The notes below the pieces were generated by a model. The model was not told the origin of the DNA, searched no databases, and saw only the letters and a list, made by a program, of their open reading frames with translations. Positions 46,909 to 58,864 of a DNA stretch of 64,000 nt are shown piece after piece. Each line of letters begins with the position of its first letter. The stretch's first letter is position 1. Position numbers and translations under genes: made by a program. This DNA is from Carex sylvatica (Eukaryota > Streptophyta > Magnoliopsida > Poales > Cyperaceae), in NCBI GenBank assembly GCA_964058845.1, contig CAXKVR010000359.1, positions 1 through 64,000 on the forward strand. The letters run 5' to 3'.

Positions 46909-46971
46909 ATATATTTTGCAACGCATTTAAACTTTATTAATTATTACGAATTCTAATATAGGACGGCAAGT

Positions 46972-47190
46972 TTAGGGCTGCTAATGAGTCGAGTTGGCTA
47001 GCGAATCAATGAGTTGAGCGGCTAAATATTTCATAACGAATCAGACTCAAAATTGAAAAAAGCCCAAACTCGACTCGACTCGATTTTGAAAGAAAAAATT
47101 CAATTCAGCTCGACTCAGCTCATGTAAACACTTGGCTCGATTCGGTTCGGCTCGTGAGCTGACTCATATTGATAAACTAGATGAGCAAAT
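46972..47190. mobile_element. hAT-type MITE fragment
   Basis: TAGGGCTGCTAATGAGTCGAG and the following CTCGACTCGACTCG and GGCTCGTGAGCTGACTC words match the interior style of the elements at 10233 and 45693. The right end was not found. Confidence 0.4.
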
Positions 47191-47380
47191 AACTTAAATA
47201 ATTAGTGATATTAGCGACTAATTTAACTGTTCGAAATAGTCACTAGCTTAATCTTTAACTGAAATATATATTAAAATAACACGAGTTGATTACTTTTTCA
47301 AATAACTACGATCATTTATTTAAACATAAAATAAGATACGGAATAGCTGGCAAACTCTGTTTCTTATCCATCAATATATA

Positions 47381-47792
47381 GGAGTAGAACTAGGGTGTTC
47401 TTAAGTTTATTAAGTTTTTTGGTGAACTCAAGTCTAAAATTCATTAAATTGGCTTTTAATGACGAATTCAGACCGTTAAAACCCGCCTACCTTACGAATG
47501 ATGCATCTATATGTAAAAAATTTAAACATTTGAATTAATTTAGTATAAAGTCAAGTGGTTAAAAAATATTCAAACATGAATGCATTAAATTAATTTATTA
47601 ACCTTTTAATTTTGACCAATTGAATTTATACTAAATTAATTTGAATGTTTAAAATTTTCACATGTAGATGTATCACTCGTAAGGTAGGTGAATTTCAACG
47701 GTTCGAATTCATCATTTGAAGCCGATTAATAAAATTTTAGACTTGAGTTCACTAAGGACTTGGTGAACTTAAGAACACCCTAGTTCTACTCC
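47381..47792. mobile_element. Foldback element, group A, GTAGAACTAGGG arm type
   Basis: The ends GGAGTAGAACTAGGGTGTTC and GAACACCCTAGTTCTACTCC are perfect inverted repeats. Inner arms hold AATGATGCATCTATATG and AATTTAGTATAAAGTCAAG with their inverted partners. It is 412 bp. The flanks are AT-rich and the target duplication is unclear. Confidence 0.75.
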
Positions 47793-48159
47793 AATAAATA
47801 GTGTATACATCAATTGTAGATGTGTCTATCATTTTCAACCTTCATTTTGTTTTGCAGGAGTTATTTTTAATTTTACAAAAAGGCGCATTTGTGAAATTCA
47901 TAAAAAAGAAGGCATGTTTAAATTCTTCAAATTTATTCTTAAACAAATTACACGGCCACAAGGCACAAGGTCATAAAAGCTTTTGCAACTAATTAAACAT
48001 ATAATCATATACTTATTTAGTTTGAAAATAGAAGAATAATTTGGACCGGATATAAATACAGGAATCGTACTTTATGCTCTTAATTTTAATCAAATAATCG
48101 AGTAAAGATTTCTGATTTTTGTTTGCTCTAAAGATTTCGAATTTTAGATTCCAGTATTT

Positions 48160-48210
48160 AACGGTCAAATTAGATGACCCAACGGTCGTTGACGGTCAAT
48201 AAGTCAATGA
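48160..48210 (+). promoter_or_regulatory. W-box core cluster upstream of the receptor kinase
   Basis: Four TTGAC/GTCAA cores occur within about 50 bases (near 48164, and at 48189, 48195 and 48203). WRKY factors bind such clusters, and DUF26 receptor kinases are commonly pathogen-induced. The cluster is seen; its function is inferred. Confidence 0.4.
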
Positions 48211-49629
48211 CACGAACTTGCCGCAAGTTGGCAATGACACAAGGCTGGAAATTCTGAAAAATGGTACGGCGTTTGTATATATAGATATATATATTATTAT
48301 CTAATTTTAATAATAAAAACGTTGAGGGGGAGATAATACGCACTCTATTTTTGTATTATTCAGAATTAAATATTCAAACCCACGCGTCGATCGTACCATA
48401 GACTCACTCTATTTTAATAACCCTTCGACTATATATCATTATTCCGACGGCAAGTTGGCAATGAAACAATGCTGGAAATGGAAACAATTTGACTGGCCTT
48501 AATTACTGGAGTCAATGCTCGAATATATCTTCATGTCTTCTTCCTGGCAAAGGCAAACCAAACTCCATCTATAAGACACTATTTGCTACCACGCACGGCT
48601 GGCCATTCATTCCTCAAAACATCCACAAACTTGAAGCTTCCATAATCCATATCCACCATGAAATTCCCTGACTTTACCCTTGCACTCCTCTTAATTTTTC
48701 TCAGCTCAACTACTATTGCCGACGTGGGCAATGTGCTGCAGAAAACATACTGCGGTTCAACCGGCACTTTCACGGCCAACAGCACATACGACTTGAACCT
48801 CCAAACACTATTTACCAACCTTACAACCAGCGCCACTAATTCCTCCTCTAATTTTGGCTTTGCAAAGAGCAATTTCGGCAGCATTCCCAATGAAATATTC
48901 GGGCTAGTCCTCTGCCGTGGGGATGTCAACTACTCTTTCTGCCTTTCACAAGCCACTCAGCAAATCCAAAACCTCTGTCCTTATTATAAAGAGGCAACTA
49001 TTTATTATGAGGTCTGCCTTCTAAGATTCTCAAACGAAAATTTCCTCACCACAACAGACAACTCGCAACCATTTATTAAGTGGAACTCTCAGAATGTAAC
49101 AGGATCACAAACCTTGTTCGATAGTTATGTAAACTACCTTATGAACACCACGGCAGACTATGCTGCTTTCAATAGTTCAAAAAAGTTTGCAGCAGCACAA
49201 TTGAATCTGTCTAATGAGGGCTTTCCTGAGATATATGGGTTGGCACAGTGTAAACCCGATATGTCTAGTTCAGATTGTGCACATTGCTTGAAATTTTTAA
49301 TTGAAGAGATGCGCATGTATTTTAGTGTAAAAATAGGAGGAAGAATTCTTGGTGTGAGGTGTAACATGCGGTATGAGCAAAACATGTTTTACAGCGGGGT
49401 GTCATTGATGTCGCTTACGCCTCCAGCCGAGAATGCACCAGCAGCTCCAGCACTTCCAGGTATGGAAAGAACTCTCTATTTAATTTACTTATGCAAGTAA
49501 TTAGTAGTTACTTAATTAGCCTTTAATTGCTCTTGTTTTAGATAATTAACTACGCCGGCCTATCTATTAGTGACTATTGGCAACTCACATAAGAACAGTA
49601 ATACGAATTCCAATTTCTATACGGGCTAA

Positions 49630-49790
49630 AGCCCTGTTCGGCGTTTACTGTTCACGGGAAAAAAAAAAATTTATTCAGACTTAATTTTTTTTTCCCCAGT
49701 GAACAATAATTTTTCAGTTCAAAATTTCCAATTTCAATTTCAATTTCTATTCCTATTCTCAATGGACGCCCGAACAAACTCTAAAAGTTT
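49630..49790. repeat. Possible MITE in CRK intron 1
   Basis: AGCCCTGTTCGGCGTTTACT with TGTTCACGG near 49631, and GTGAACAATAATTTTTCAG with CGCCCGAACAAACTCT near 49700-49783, form imperfect inverted ends. Related GTTCGG ends are common in plant MITEs. Confidence 0.35.
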
Positions 49791-50904
49791 TGAGTAATTT
49801 GTTCAACTACCAATTTCTACATGCTAAAAGTGTTGAGTAATTTTTTCAAGTTCCTAATTCGTTAATTAGTTAGTTAGCTCTCAGTTGGTGATATAAAATT
49901 TCGTGTTGGTTCAATTTATTTATTTAGTTATTACGGGCAAGCAATATATATGGGGAACTGCATTGACGGTGAAATGTCGGTGTTTTTTTAAAGGGGAATT
50001 AACAGTAAATGTCGGTGTTTTACTAATATAATGTCAAGTGGCTATAATCAAAATTAACAGTAAAAAAAGAAAAGAAAAATACCAATTTAATTCTTAAAAA
50101 ACACTAATTAGTGTAATTAATTAAATTAAATATTGAGCGCTAGAAGAATGGAGAATGGATATTTCGTTGTAACTTGCCAACTTTTGCTTCCAGTTAGCTT
50201 CCAGTTACACTTGACCATGTAACTTGTGTTTTACTAATAAAAAATTTTCTGTCTAGATTTTAAATTTATAATTTCTCATACATAAATTATATATCTTTAC
50301 TATTAGACTAAAAACTAGTTCTCATGTTCCAACTAGTGTAGAATTCATTATCATCGATTTCAATTATACAAATTAAAATTAACTTTTGTCCAATCATTCA
50401 CTTTAATCAAATTACACCAAAAAAAAAAAAAAAAAAATCTTCCGTTGCACACTAGCAATATTTTTTTCCTTTATTCAATCACGGGTGCTACTGGAGTGAT
50501 GCACATCCAAGTATCCAACAATAAACCGCTACCTGCCCATTGTATAGTGCTGGTGGTTTCACACATCCTGCAAGGCATATCTAGTCAACAGTCGGACGCC
50601 GCCAGAAAAATAAAAAACGTCAGTTATCGCCAAGTTGCTATTCATATATTTTAAAATCGTACCATATTTTTTCTTTTAAATGTTCTGGTCCTCGAGCTAT
50701 TCTACTGAACACGGTTCTTCAAGTAGTTTAATAAAAAAAACTTTACAATATTACTTAATTTTATTTTTAATGCTAATATTTAAATATTTAAAATTATGTT
50801 TATAATATTTTAAAATATTACTCACAAGTATATAAACATATGTCTGAAAGTATTTCTAAGTAGTTTTAACTCTCAACTATTTTTATTTTCAAGTTAAAAA
50901 AAGA

Positions 50905-51575
50905 AATATTCTATTCACTTTTTTTTTTCTCTGATCATTCTAATTTATTTTCCTGACGATCCGTGATGAAATTTACGAATCTAAAAATACGAGCGGTTTC
51001 TATTCGATTTTATCTTTCAAATAACATTCATGAAGAAATACTTTTGAGTAATTTTAAAGTCATTTTTTTTAAAGTAAAACTCATGAGCACTTTATATTTT
51101 CAAGTTTTTAAATCTCAGTCTATAACTATTAAAATTTTCAAGGCTTTGTACATTAGGTTTATATATTTTGTACATGAGCTTTGTAAATGCAGTGTTATTG
51201 TTGAGGTTTATACGCTTTGAAGTGTTATTATTGAGGTTTAAATTCTTTGTACATGAGGTTTATACGTTTTACTCTAGAGATTTAAAGTGTTATTAATGAG
51301 GTTTATACGAAAGATTTGAAGGCTTGTAAACAGAGGTTTAAATTATTTTGAAGCAAAATAAAAAAAAATGAAAGTCACATAGATTTAAAGTGGTAAAAAT
51401 AATTAGGACACAATATAATTCGAAAGTTATTTTTCATGGATCTCATTTGAAGGAGAAAATCGGATAAAAAACGTTTGTATTTTTAGATTCGCAAAATTCA
51501 TAACAGATTGTCGGAAAAATAGATGAGAACGATCAGAGAAAAAATAAAAAAAAGGTGGGTGAAAGAAATCTTTCC
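50905..51575. mobile_element. Family E element with long terminal inverted repeats
   Basis: A block containing ATGATCTGTGA-type sequence, TTTACGAATCTAAAAATACG and ATCTTTCAAATAACATTCAT at the left is mirrored at 51436-51556. The interior holds degenerate repeats of GAGGTTTATACG and AAGTGTTATTATTGAGG words. It lies inside CRK intron 1. Target duplication not resolved. Confidence 0.55.
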
Positions 51576-52195
51576 CTTTTTTTGCTTGAAAATAGAAGTA
51601 GTTAGGAGTTAAAAACTATACAAATTTAGAATTTTAATGCTCGCATATAGATGTTTAAATGTTTGCGAGTAGCATTGTAAAGTGTTATAACAGAGCTTTA
51701 AATGTTTGGATATTAATGCTGAAAATAAAATTTTTTTCTGTCAAACTATTTGGGGGACGCACTCAGAGATTTTGTTTGTGGTACAATTATCAGACTCTTT
51801 TTTTATTATTTTATTTTAAAATTAATAACTTAATATCAACTAATGAAATATAAAAAAAATATAATTATAATTACAATGAGTCAAACGGTTCTTAATCTAA
51901 AATATATAAATTTATTTTTATCAATCTTTATAAACTATCATATTCATCTAATTCTATTTATCTTATCTATATTTTTAATCACTCTATTATTTTATTCGCT
52001 ATCTCTCTTCACAATCAAATTTATTCATCTGAGCTGCCACACTTCAACGACTGAATTTGTTCACCACAATCCTAAAGCCAATAATATCACGCTCACATTA
52101 GTCTCCGGTCGACTTGACTCCCTTCCCTCTCTTATTCTTCTCTTCACTCCAATCGGTAGAAATGAGATGGAGAAAAAAAAATTGTTGTGCCAATT

Positions 52196-52560
52196 TTTTT
52201 TTTTTTTTTTTTTTTTTAAGGTTAGCGGATTTACCCGCCAACCATTATATTGATAATAAAAGATAAAAAAAAAGTACAATAGGTTCAATAGAAATTACAG
52301 ACTACGACCAGATAGTACAAACCACTTATAGAAAAGGAAATTACAAATTACAAATTTTATAGTCTAAGCGGCTACAATCCCTATTCCTAGAAAGTTGAAA
52401 TTGAAATGCGCTTACAATCCTCTCTAAAATCTTGTTGCATAAGGGCATTCCCAAAACATATGGTCTCCTGTTTCTACTGTTGTTGCATGGCACAGATGGC
52501 AATCCTGTTGAACCTGGTAACCTCTCGAGATCTGCTGTGTTAGAATTTTATTATTCATCA
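52196..52560 (-). mobile_element. LINE (L1-type) 3' end with zf-RVT remnant
   Basis: A 24-base T-run followed by AAGGTTAGCGGATTTACCCG and CCAACC is, on the minus strand, a terminal hairpin plus poly(A). Further in, the minus strand encodes QDCHLCHATTVETGDHMFWE followed by CPYATRF. This is the C..C..(E).DH.F..CP pattern of the zf-RVT domain at the end of plant LINE reverse transcriptases. It is truncated at its 5' end. Confidence 0.7.
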
Positions 52561-53087
52561 TTAACTAGATGAAAACCTTAATTTTTATTGGTACTCTCTG
52601 AAAGGTTTTGCGTAGGTTAAAGTATAATAATTTGATTCAGTTCATCAGTTTATTCACTATCCGAAAATCAGAATTTATGTATAAAAACTAATTCCAAAAT
52701 TAATATAGAGTTTACCACTAGACGCGTAGCGAAAACTTTAAGCTCTAGTAGTAACCTTTTTCAATTTGTACACCTCATTTCGGATCAACACAACAACAAC
52801 TGCAATCACATCTCTACCGGTATCCACACGAATAGGTTGACAAACAACTGTAAGTCGGAGTGCTAGCGCCAACTAACAGTCTCCTTCTCATATTTCTGCT
52901 TTTTTCTCTCGGTTTCTAAATTGGTGTGAATTCAGATAGATCAGATGTTCAGTTTAATTCAATAAAATTGAAAATACTGTTCTTCTATATTTTTTTCTCT
53001 ATTTATCTTTCTGTGTAATTTCGGATGTTGAACTAAATAAAAATTGGCTAACGAAAAATGAACAGATCACTGCATATTTGTTAGTGT

Positions 53088-53690
53088 TCTAAATAGCGCA
53101 CTATAGCGGCATAATAGCGGCGCTATAATATTTTTTAGCCTTAAAAGCTACGCTATGAGATAAAAGTGCGTTATTTCAGTTACGAATGCTATAGCAATAA
53201 TAGCAGTCCGCTATCTGGTCTACACGCTATGCTACATAGGCATTATATAAAAAGCTAAACTAAAAATTAATTTTAAAGATCAAATTTTTCAAGATCCAAA
53301 TTAATTTTTCTTTTAAATAGAAAATGATAGATAGTTTATACATGATGCCTATGTTTATTTTAATAGAAAAAATATATATTTTATGCCATGATGCTTAAGT
53401 TATTTTGAATGAAAAAAGATAGATAGGTTATGATATTATTACAGATATTTTGAATAGCAATTTGGACTTTGTACTGGTTCAATATAAATATTCTAATTTC
53501 TTAATCAATTTTGTATTACTTATTGTTCTATGAGACTTTAGATAATGTTGATAATTAGTAGAAATATAAAATATAATCTTTTTAAACAAAAAATGCTAAG
53601 TAGGATAGCTTTTGCTATAGTTACGCTATTCGCAATAGCTTTTTTTAGCCTTACCGCTATGACGCAATAATCGCTATTTAAAACCTTGAT
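53088..53690. mobile_element. hAT-type MITE with TAGCGG-rich interior
   Basis: The ends TGTTCTAAATAGCG and CGCTATTTAAAACCTTG are inverted repeats. The flanks ATATTTGT and ATATTTAT agree at 7 of 8 bases. Subterminal regions are full of CTATAGC/GCTATAG words and AATATTTTTTAGCC/TTTTTTAGCCTTA. The AT-rich middle encodes nothing recognised. Confidence 0.6.
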
Positions 53691-54033
53691 ATTTATAAAA
53701 CATATGCCCCAATTCAGATGCATCTGTTCAATCACATCACTTCAAAGAGACTTATTCAGAGATTGTAGCAGATCACTGGACATAATATATCTAGCCCAAT
53801 ATTTTAATATACTAATTCGGCCCAAATCATTTAGCATGTAGAACATTTCTTACCCTCTAATTTTCCACGACGGTCCGAGAAAATTTGAGATGAGTCCTGA
53901 GTTATGCAACAAGATGGAAGGAACAAAATGAGAAGTAGGAGAGAGTAGTAGTGCGGCAAGGTTATTTTTTCATTTTCTATTTATTTTTTAAAATCAGACC
54001 GAAATGAGAAGTAGGAGAGAGGAGTAGGCCGGA

Positions 54034-54115
54034 TGTAGATATCATTTAGCAATTGTACTACGTACATCTATTTGATATATTAATTAAATTATTATCGTCG
54101 AAATTAAATTGAACG
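54034..54115. repeat. Direct repeat left of the gag fragment
   Basis: GTAGATATCATTTAGCAATT with GTACTAC and ATCTATTTGATATATTAA recurs at 55707-55790 in the same orientation with small gaps. The two copies bracket the Copia gag remnant. Confidence 0.75.
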
Positions 54116-54116
54116 G

Positions 54117-55382
54117 TTAATTCATGTCCACATTAATATTAAAAGCAATACTACATATACTGGAAGTGTTTTGGTTACTTATCAGCGTAGAAAGCACTGC
54201 ATAACTTTGTTTCACTTGATCTCCATTGCTAGACTCATTTGAAAATGACTCATTTGAAAATGACTCATTTGCACCAAAATTAGCTTCTAACTCATTCCAG
54301 GATGAGCGGCGCCTGACTTGTTCCAGAGTGACTCGCCAGTGCCTGAAATGGAGGGTCCATTGGGGGGTCTCCTTATTGGGTCTGCCAGGGTTGTAATTGA
54401 ATCCATTAGTAGTCTGGCTAGTGTTATTGGGTCTGGATCCACTTCCAGACGAACCCACTAGCCCATTGAACCCTATCCCTTCATTAGAAACTGCATAACT
54501 TCTGTTTCTTTCACTGTTTTTCTCCTAATTTTGACTCTGATCATTACCTTTGATTTTTTTTGGTCTGAGATGGGGACAAAGATGCCAACACCTATCCTGA
54601 GTGTGACCATCTTTTTTACAGTGGTTACATTTCATTTTTTTTGATTGATTTGGGTGATTTTGAAAGCTAGAGTTTTAATTAAAATTGGAATTTTTACGGC
54701 TAAGCCATGGGTCTCGCGTCCCTAACAATATGTTGACCATTCATGGCAAGTCTCATAATTTTCTCTTGTTGAGTTAAAATTTAATTTGAGAATAAGAGGG
54801 AAGAGGTACCGTGATCATAATTTGAGATCTTACGACTTCATAACTTAGATTTAGACCCGTAAGGTACTGAAAGATATCATCCTCCTCAGTCCGTCTCTGA
54901 AGTGTGTCCAGATCTGTTGTAATCGGCCGGTACGATCGAAGTTCATTGCTTTTTTTCTTAAGGGCACTAAAGTACTCAGTATGATTTCTTGACCCTTGTT
55001 TTTCCTGTTGGATCTCCTGCATCAGTTGATAAATATGAGAGAAATTATTTTGTTGACCATACATACTTTTTACCGTTTTCCATAGTTCATGTGTCGTTTC
55101 AGCCAACATAAAGAGATCGGATATGGCCGGTTCCATGGAGTTGAGCAATAGAGTAATGATTATGTCATTCGTAGTTCTCCATGTTTTTGTTGTCACTGTT
55201 TCTTCGAGTGTTAACTTGGTTGTGTCTGTAATTTCTGGTTCTTTCTTTTCACCCGTGATGAATTCTAATATCTCTCGACCACTCAGGGCCCTGGATGCCG
55301 CCCTTGTCAATGACACATAATTTTTGTCATTGAGCAAGGTATTTATTAGCTTCGAGAAGTTCATTGCTTCTTCTTGAGCCAT
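54117..55382 (-). mobile_element. Copia-type retrotransposon gag remnant
   Basis: The minus strand opens MAQEEAMNFSKLINTLLND and continues about 200 residues in the style of Copia gag (NDIIITLLLNSMEPAISDLF, HELWKTVKSMYGQQ). It then meets a frame break near 54774. Further on, a zinc knuckle CNHCKKDGHTQDRC (CX2CX4HX4C) lies at about 54590-54635, followed by a Ser/Asn-rich open stretch (54458-54117). No protease, integrase or reverse transcriptase was found and no LTRs. It lies in CRK intron 1, opposite to the host gene. Confidence 0.75.
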
Positions 55383-55706
55383 TTTCTCTTGCTGAAATTT
55401 GTCGCAATTTTTCGGTCACAAAGTTTTTTGCTCTGATATATACCATGTTATTTTTATAAAAGTTATTAAAGTTCTTAAAAGTTATAACTTTTAAGAACTC
55501 GGTCACAGAGTTCAAATGCCTCCATTTTTAAGAACTTTAATAGTTCAAAATTTAAACCTTAAAATTCAAAATAAAATTGTGTTTTGGACACATTATATTT
55601 TGGACATCAAGACAGATAAAGATGTTTAGGGTGATCGAGATGACTGAGTGTGTTTTATGCCAATGCCAATCTTGAATGAATAATATTACTTGTTTAACAT
55701 AGTCCC

Positions 55707-55790
55707 GACGTAGATATTCATTTGGCAATTGTACTACATCTATTTGATATATTAAATTATTGTTGTCGAAATTTAATTGTTCAAATCAAA
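55707..55790. repeat. Direct repeat right of the gag fragment
   Basis: The partner of 54034-54115: GTAGATATTCATTTGGCAAT with GTACTAC and ATCTATTTGATATATTAA. It ends just before CRK exon 2. Confidence 0.75.
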
Positions 55791-57425
55791 AGGTGTTTTA
55801 GACGTGTTTGTATGTTCTGATGTGCTTTATGCAGGTAAGAAGAAAATTTCAACAGGTATAATTATGGCAATCACTATACCATTAGTCCTTGCTTTTGTTG
55901 TAATCGCTGGTGTTAGTGTCTGCTTATTAAAGAAGAGGAAATCACAGATTACAAAACCATTGCTGAGTAAGAAAGATCATTTTATTTGATCAAGTTTGTA
56001 CTTAAGTAAGCTTGGCTCGTGCTGATTGATATTTGGTATCAATGTACATATGTGAGTAATCTCGAGGAGATCAAAAGTGTCGAGTCATTGCTTTTTGATT
56101 TCGATGTATTAAGAGTTGCAACAATTGATTTTGCAAAAGAAAACAAACTTGGTGAAGGTGGATTTGGAGCTGTATATAAGGTAGGATTATTCTCAAATTA
56201 ACTTCATTACTAATTATCAAGATTCTAGACACTTATTTTATGCAATTATTTTTATAACCTTCTATAAGGGTGTACTGCCAGATGGTCGAGAAATAGCAGT
56301 AAAGATGCTTTCTCCAAGTTCTGACCAAGGACTGGACGAATTGAAAAATGAGCTAATTTTGGTAGCAAAGCTTCAACACAAAAATCTTGTCAAGCTTCTT
56401 GATATTTGCTTGGAGGGCCAAGAGAAATTGCTTATTTATGAATATGTACCTAACAAAAGCCTTGATCAAATTCTTTTTGGTATGGTTTTCTTTCTCTATC
56501 AGGAAAATTTATTTTTAAATTAACTGGTTGATAACCAATTATAGAGTAATACTATAACGGTAATTATTTCTGAAGTATTTTTTTTTTTTGGTGAATTTCA
56601 TTTTTGCTTTGGTTGGACCCAAGCCAATAAGTATGGTATTACCTTAACAAAAATTCTTACACATAGCTCTTAGTCCTTTACAAATCATTTTTTTTAGATA
56701 TTATGCTTGCCAGACTAGCATTATTGGTTTTAATTATTTGAAAATGTAGAGTTTTGGCCTTTCAGGCATATATACTTAAATACTCTTTATAGTTTATATA
56801 GTAGTTTAACTATTCGAAAAAAGTACATTTCTTGTCCTAAATAAGATCCTCGTTATCTGCTTCTATAGACACTGAGATGCGGCACCTACTAGACTGGAGG
56901 AAAAGGTTCAAGATCATTTCTAGAATTGCAAGAGGGCTACTTTATCTACACGAAGATTCTCAGATAAGAATTATTCATCGAGATCTGAAGGCAAGCAATA
57001 TCTTTGCTCGATGAAGAGATGAACCCAAAGATATCCGACTTTGGTCTGGCTCGACTTTTTAGAGGCGACCAAACTCAAGCAATCACAAGTCGAGTTGCTG
57101 GAACATGGTAAGTGTATGTCACATGATTATATTACAAGTACTGTACATGTATATATTGGAGTAAATGCTGAGTATCACCATAGAATTTTTTATGATCCCC
57201 CGAGATATCTAAAATAAAACTGACGTTAATATTCTTGTTGTAGTGGATATATGGCCCCGGAGTATGTAATGCAGGGTCATTTCTCAGTCAAGTCAGATGT
57301 TTTCAATTATGGTGTTTTAGTTTTAGAGATTATAACTGAAAAGAAGAAAAGCTTCTTTGTGAATGATGAGATCAAAGTTCTCCAGAGCTTTGTAAGTAGC
57401 AGCAGCACCAATGCTTTGTATCAAT

Positions 57426-57454
<29 letters not shown>

Positions 57455-57457
<3 letters not shown>

Positions 57458-57858
57458 TGAGAGTTAAAATGCACCCTCTTTTTGTGCTCCTAACGTGCAT
57501 CCTCCTCTTATATCTTAATTTTCAAAGTTCAAATAGTCGATTCGAACCTTCCAACATATTCTTCATATTAAAATGTGCTTGGAGACCAAATTTTATATTT
57601 TTTGGATATTTTTTACTATTTTTTCAGAATTTTTGAAAATCATCACTTTACTTGGTTTTTTTTTTATTGTTTAGTTTAATCAAAAATTCTGAAAAAATAG
57701 TAAAAAAAATTTAAAAAAATGTAAAATTTGGTCTCCAAGCACATTTTAATATAAAGAACACGTTGGAAGGTTTGAATCAACTATTTGAGCTTTAAAAATG
57801 AAGATATGAGGAGAGGGTGGACGTTAGGAGCACAAAAAGAGAGTGCATTTTAACCCTC

Positions 57859-57860
<2 letters not shown>
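57455..57860. mobile_element. Foldback element, group B, CRK intron copy 1
   Basis: Outer arms GAGTTAAAATGCACCCTC and GAGTGCATTTTAACCCTC pair. Inner arms have CTTGGAGACCAAATTTTATA and TTTTTTACTATTTTTTCAG with inverted partners. (GA)n and (TA)n flank it. Confidence 0.7.

Positions 57861-57922
<62 letters not shown>
57861..57922. repeat. (TA)n microsatellite
   Basis: About 30 TA units between two group B foldback elements; probably the insertion target. Confidence 0.9.
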
Positions 57923-57923
<1 letters not shown>

Positions 57924-57927
<4 letters not shown>

Positions 57928-58330
57928 AATGCTAATATGCTATGCGTAGCATAGAGGGTCTTCGTGAAACGGCTCAATATTTGAGTTTTTAAAATTCTAA
58001 CGGTCAATCCGAACCGTTCAACATGATCTCCATATGAATATGTACTTGCAAACCAAATTTTACATTTTTTAGAATTTTTTTACTATTTTTTTAGACAGGT
58101 AGAAAATTACTTGATCTAAAAATTCTCCACCATTCAGATCTAGTGATTTTCTACATATCTAAAAAAATAGTAAAAAAATTATAAAAAATATAAAATTTAG
58201 TTTGCAAGTACATATTCATATGGAGAACATGTTGACAGTTCGGATCGACCGTTAGAATTTTGAAAACTCAAATATTGAGTCGTTGCATGGATGCCCTCTA
58301 TGCTACGCGTAGCATCGTAGCCAATTTCTA
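57924..58330. mobile_element. Foldback element, group B, CRK intron copy 2
   Basis: Outer arms GCTAATATGCTATGCGTAGC and GCTACGCGTAGCATCGTAGC, with CATAGAGGGTC/GCCCTCTATG, are inverted and share nothing with copies 1 and 3. Inner arms carry the group B TTTACATTTTTTAGAATTTT and TTACTATTTTTTTAGACAGG blocks. Confidence 0.7.
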
Positions 58331-58338
58331 TATATATA

Positions 58339-58346
58339 TATAGAGA

Positions 58347-58399
<53 letters not shown>
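58339..58399. repeat. (GA)n microsatellite
   Basis: An alternating GA/TAGA run between two group B elements. Confidence 0.85.
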
Positions 58400-58401
<2 letters not shown>

Positions 58402-58403
<2 letters not shown>

Positions 58404-58816
58404 ATAGGCTAATATACAATCGATTGTTTCTAGCCTTCCGTGCAACCAAGTCATTTTCTGATTTTTAAAATTCAAATGATCGATCCAAACCGTTAGATGG
58501 CTCCATATTAAAATGTGCTAGGAGACCAAATTTTATATTTTTTAGAATTTTTTTACTATTAAGCCACTTTGAAAATCACTGATCCAATGGTAGCTTCTGA
58601 TTTTACTGTTTGGTTAAGCCACCGTTGGATCAGCGATTTTCAAAGTGGCTTAATAAATAGTAAAAAAAATTCAAAAAATGTAAAATTTGGTCTCCTAGAA
58701 CATTTTAATATGGGGATCACATCTAATGGTTTGGATCGATCATTTGAACTTTAAAAATCGAAAAACGACTTAGTTATACGGAAGGCTAGAAACAATCGAT
58801 TGTATATTAGCCTATC
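58402..58816. mobile_element. Foldback element, group B, CRK intron copy 3
   Basis: Outer arms GATAGGCTAATATACAATCG and CGATTGTATATTAGCCTATC are perfect inverses, continuing through GTTTCTAGCCTTCCGT. Inner arms hold AATGATCGATCCAAACCGTT (58475-58494), AGGAGACCAAATTTTATATT and TTACTATTAAGCCACTTTG. The centre resembles the copy at 25289. Confidence 0.8.
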
Positions 58817-58830
58817 TCTCTCTCTCTATG

Positions 58831-58845
<15 letters not shown>

Positions 58846-58864
<19 letters not shown>

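Noticed and set aside
51843..52253. 136-codon Ile/Leu-rich frame that looks membrane-like
   Set aside because: AT-rich low-complexity DNA ending in the LINE poly(T); hydrophobicity is a by-product of composition.
55710..55790. Reading the 80-bp direct repeats as Copia LTRs
   Set aside because: No TG...CA ends, no primer site or polypurine tract beside them, and one copy is almost within the CRK exon flank.
57792..58007. Frame with a YIYIYI run
   Set aside because: Translation of the (TA)n microsatellite.
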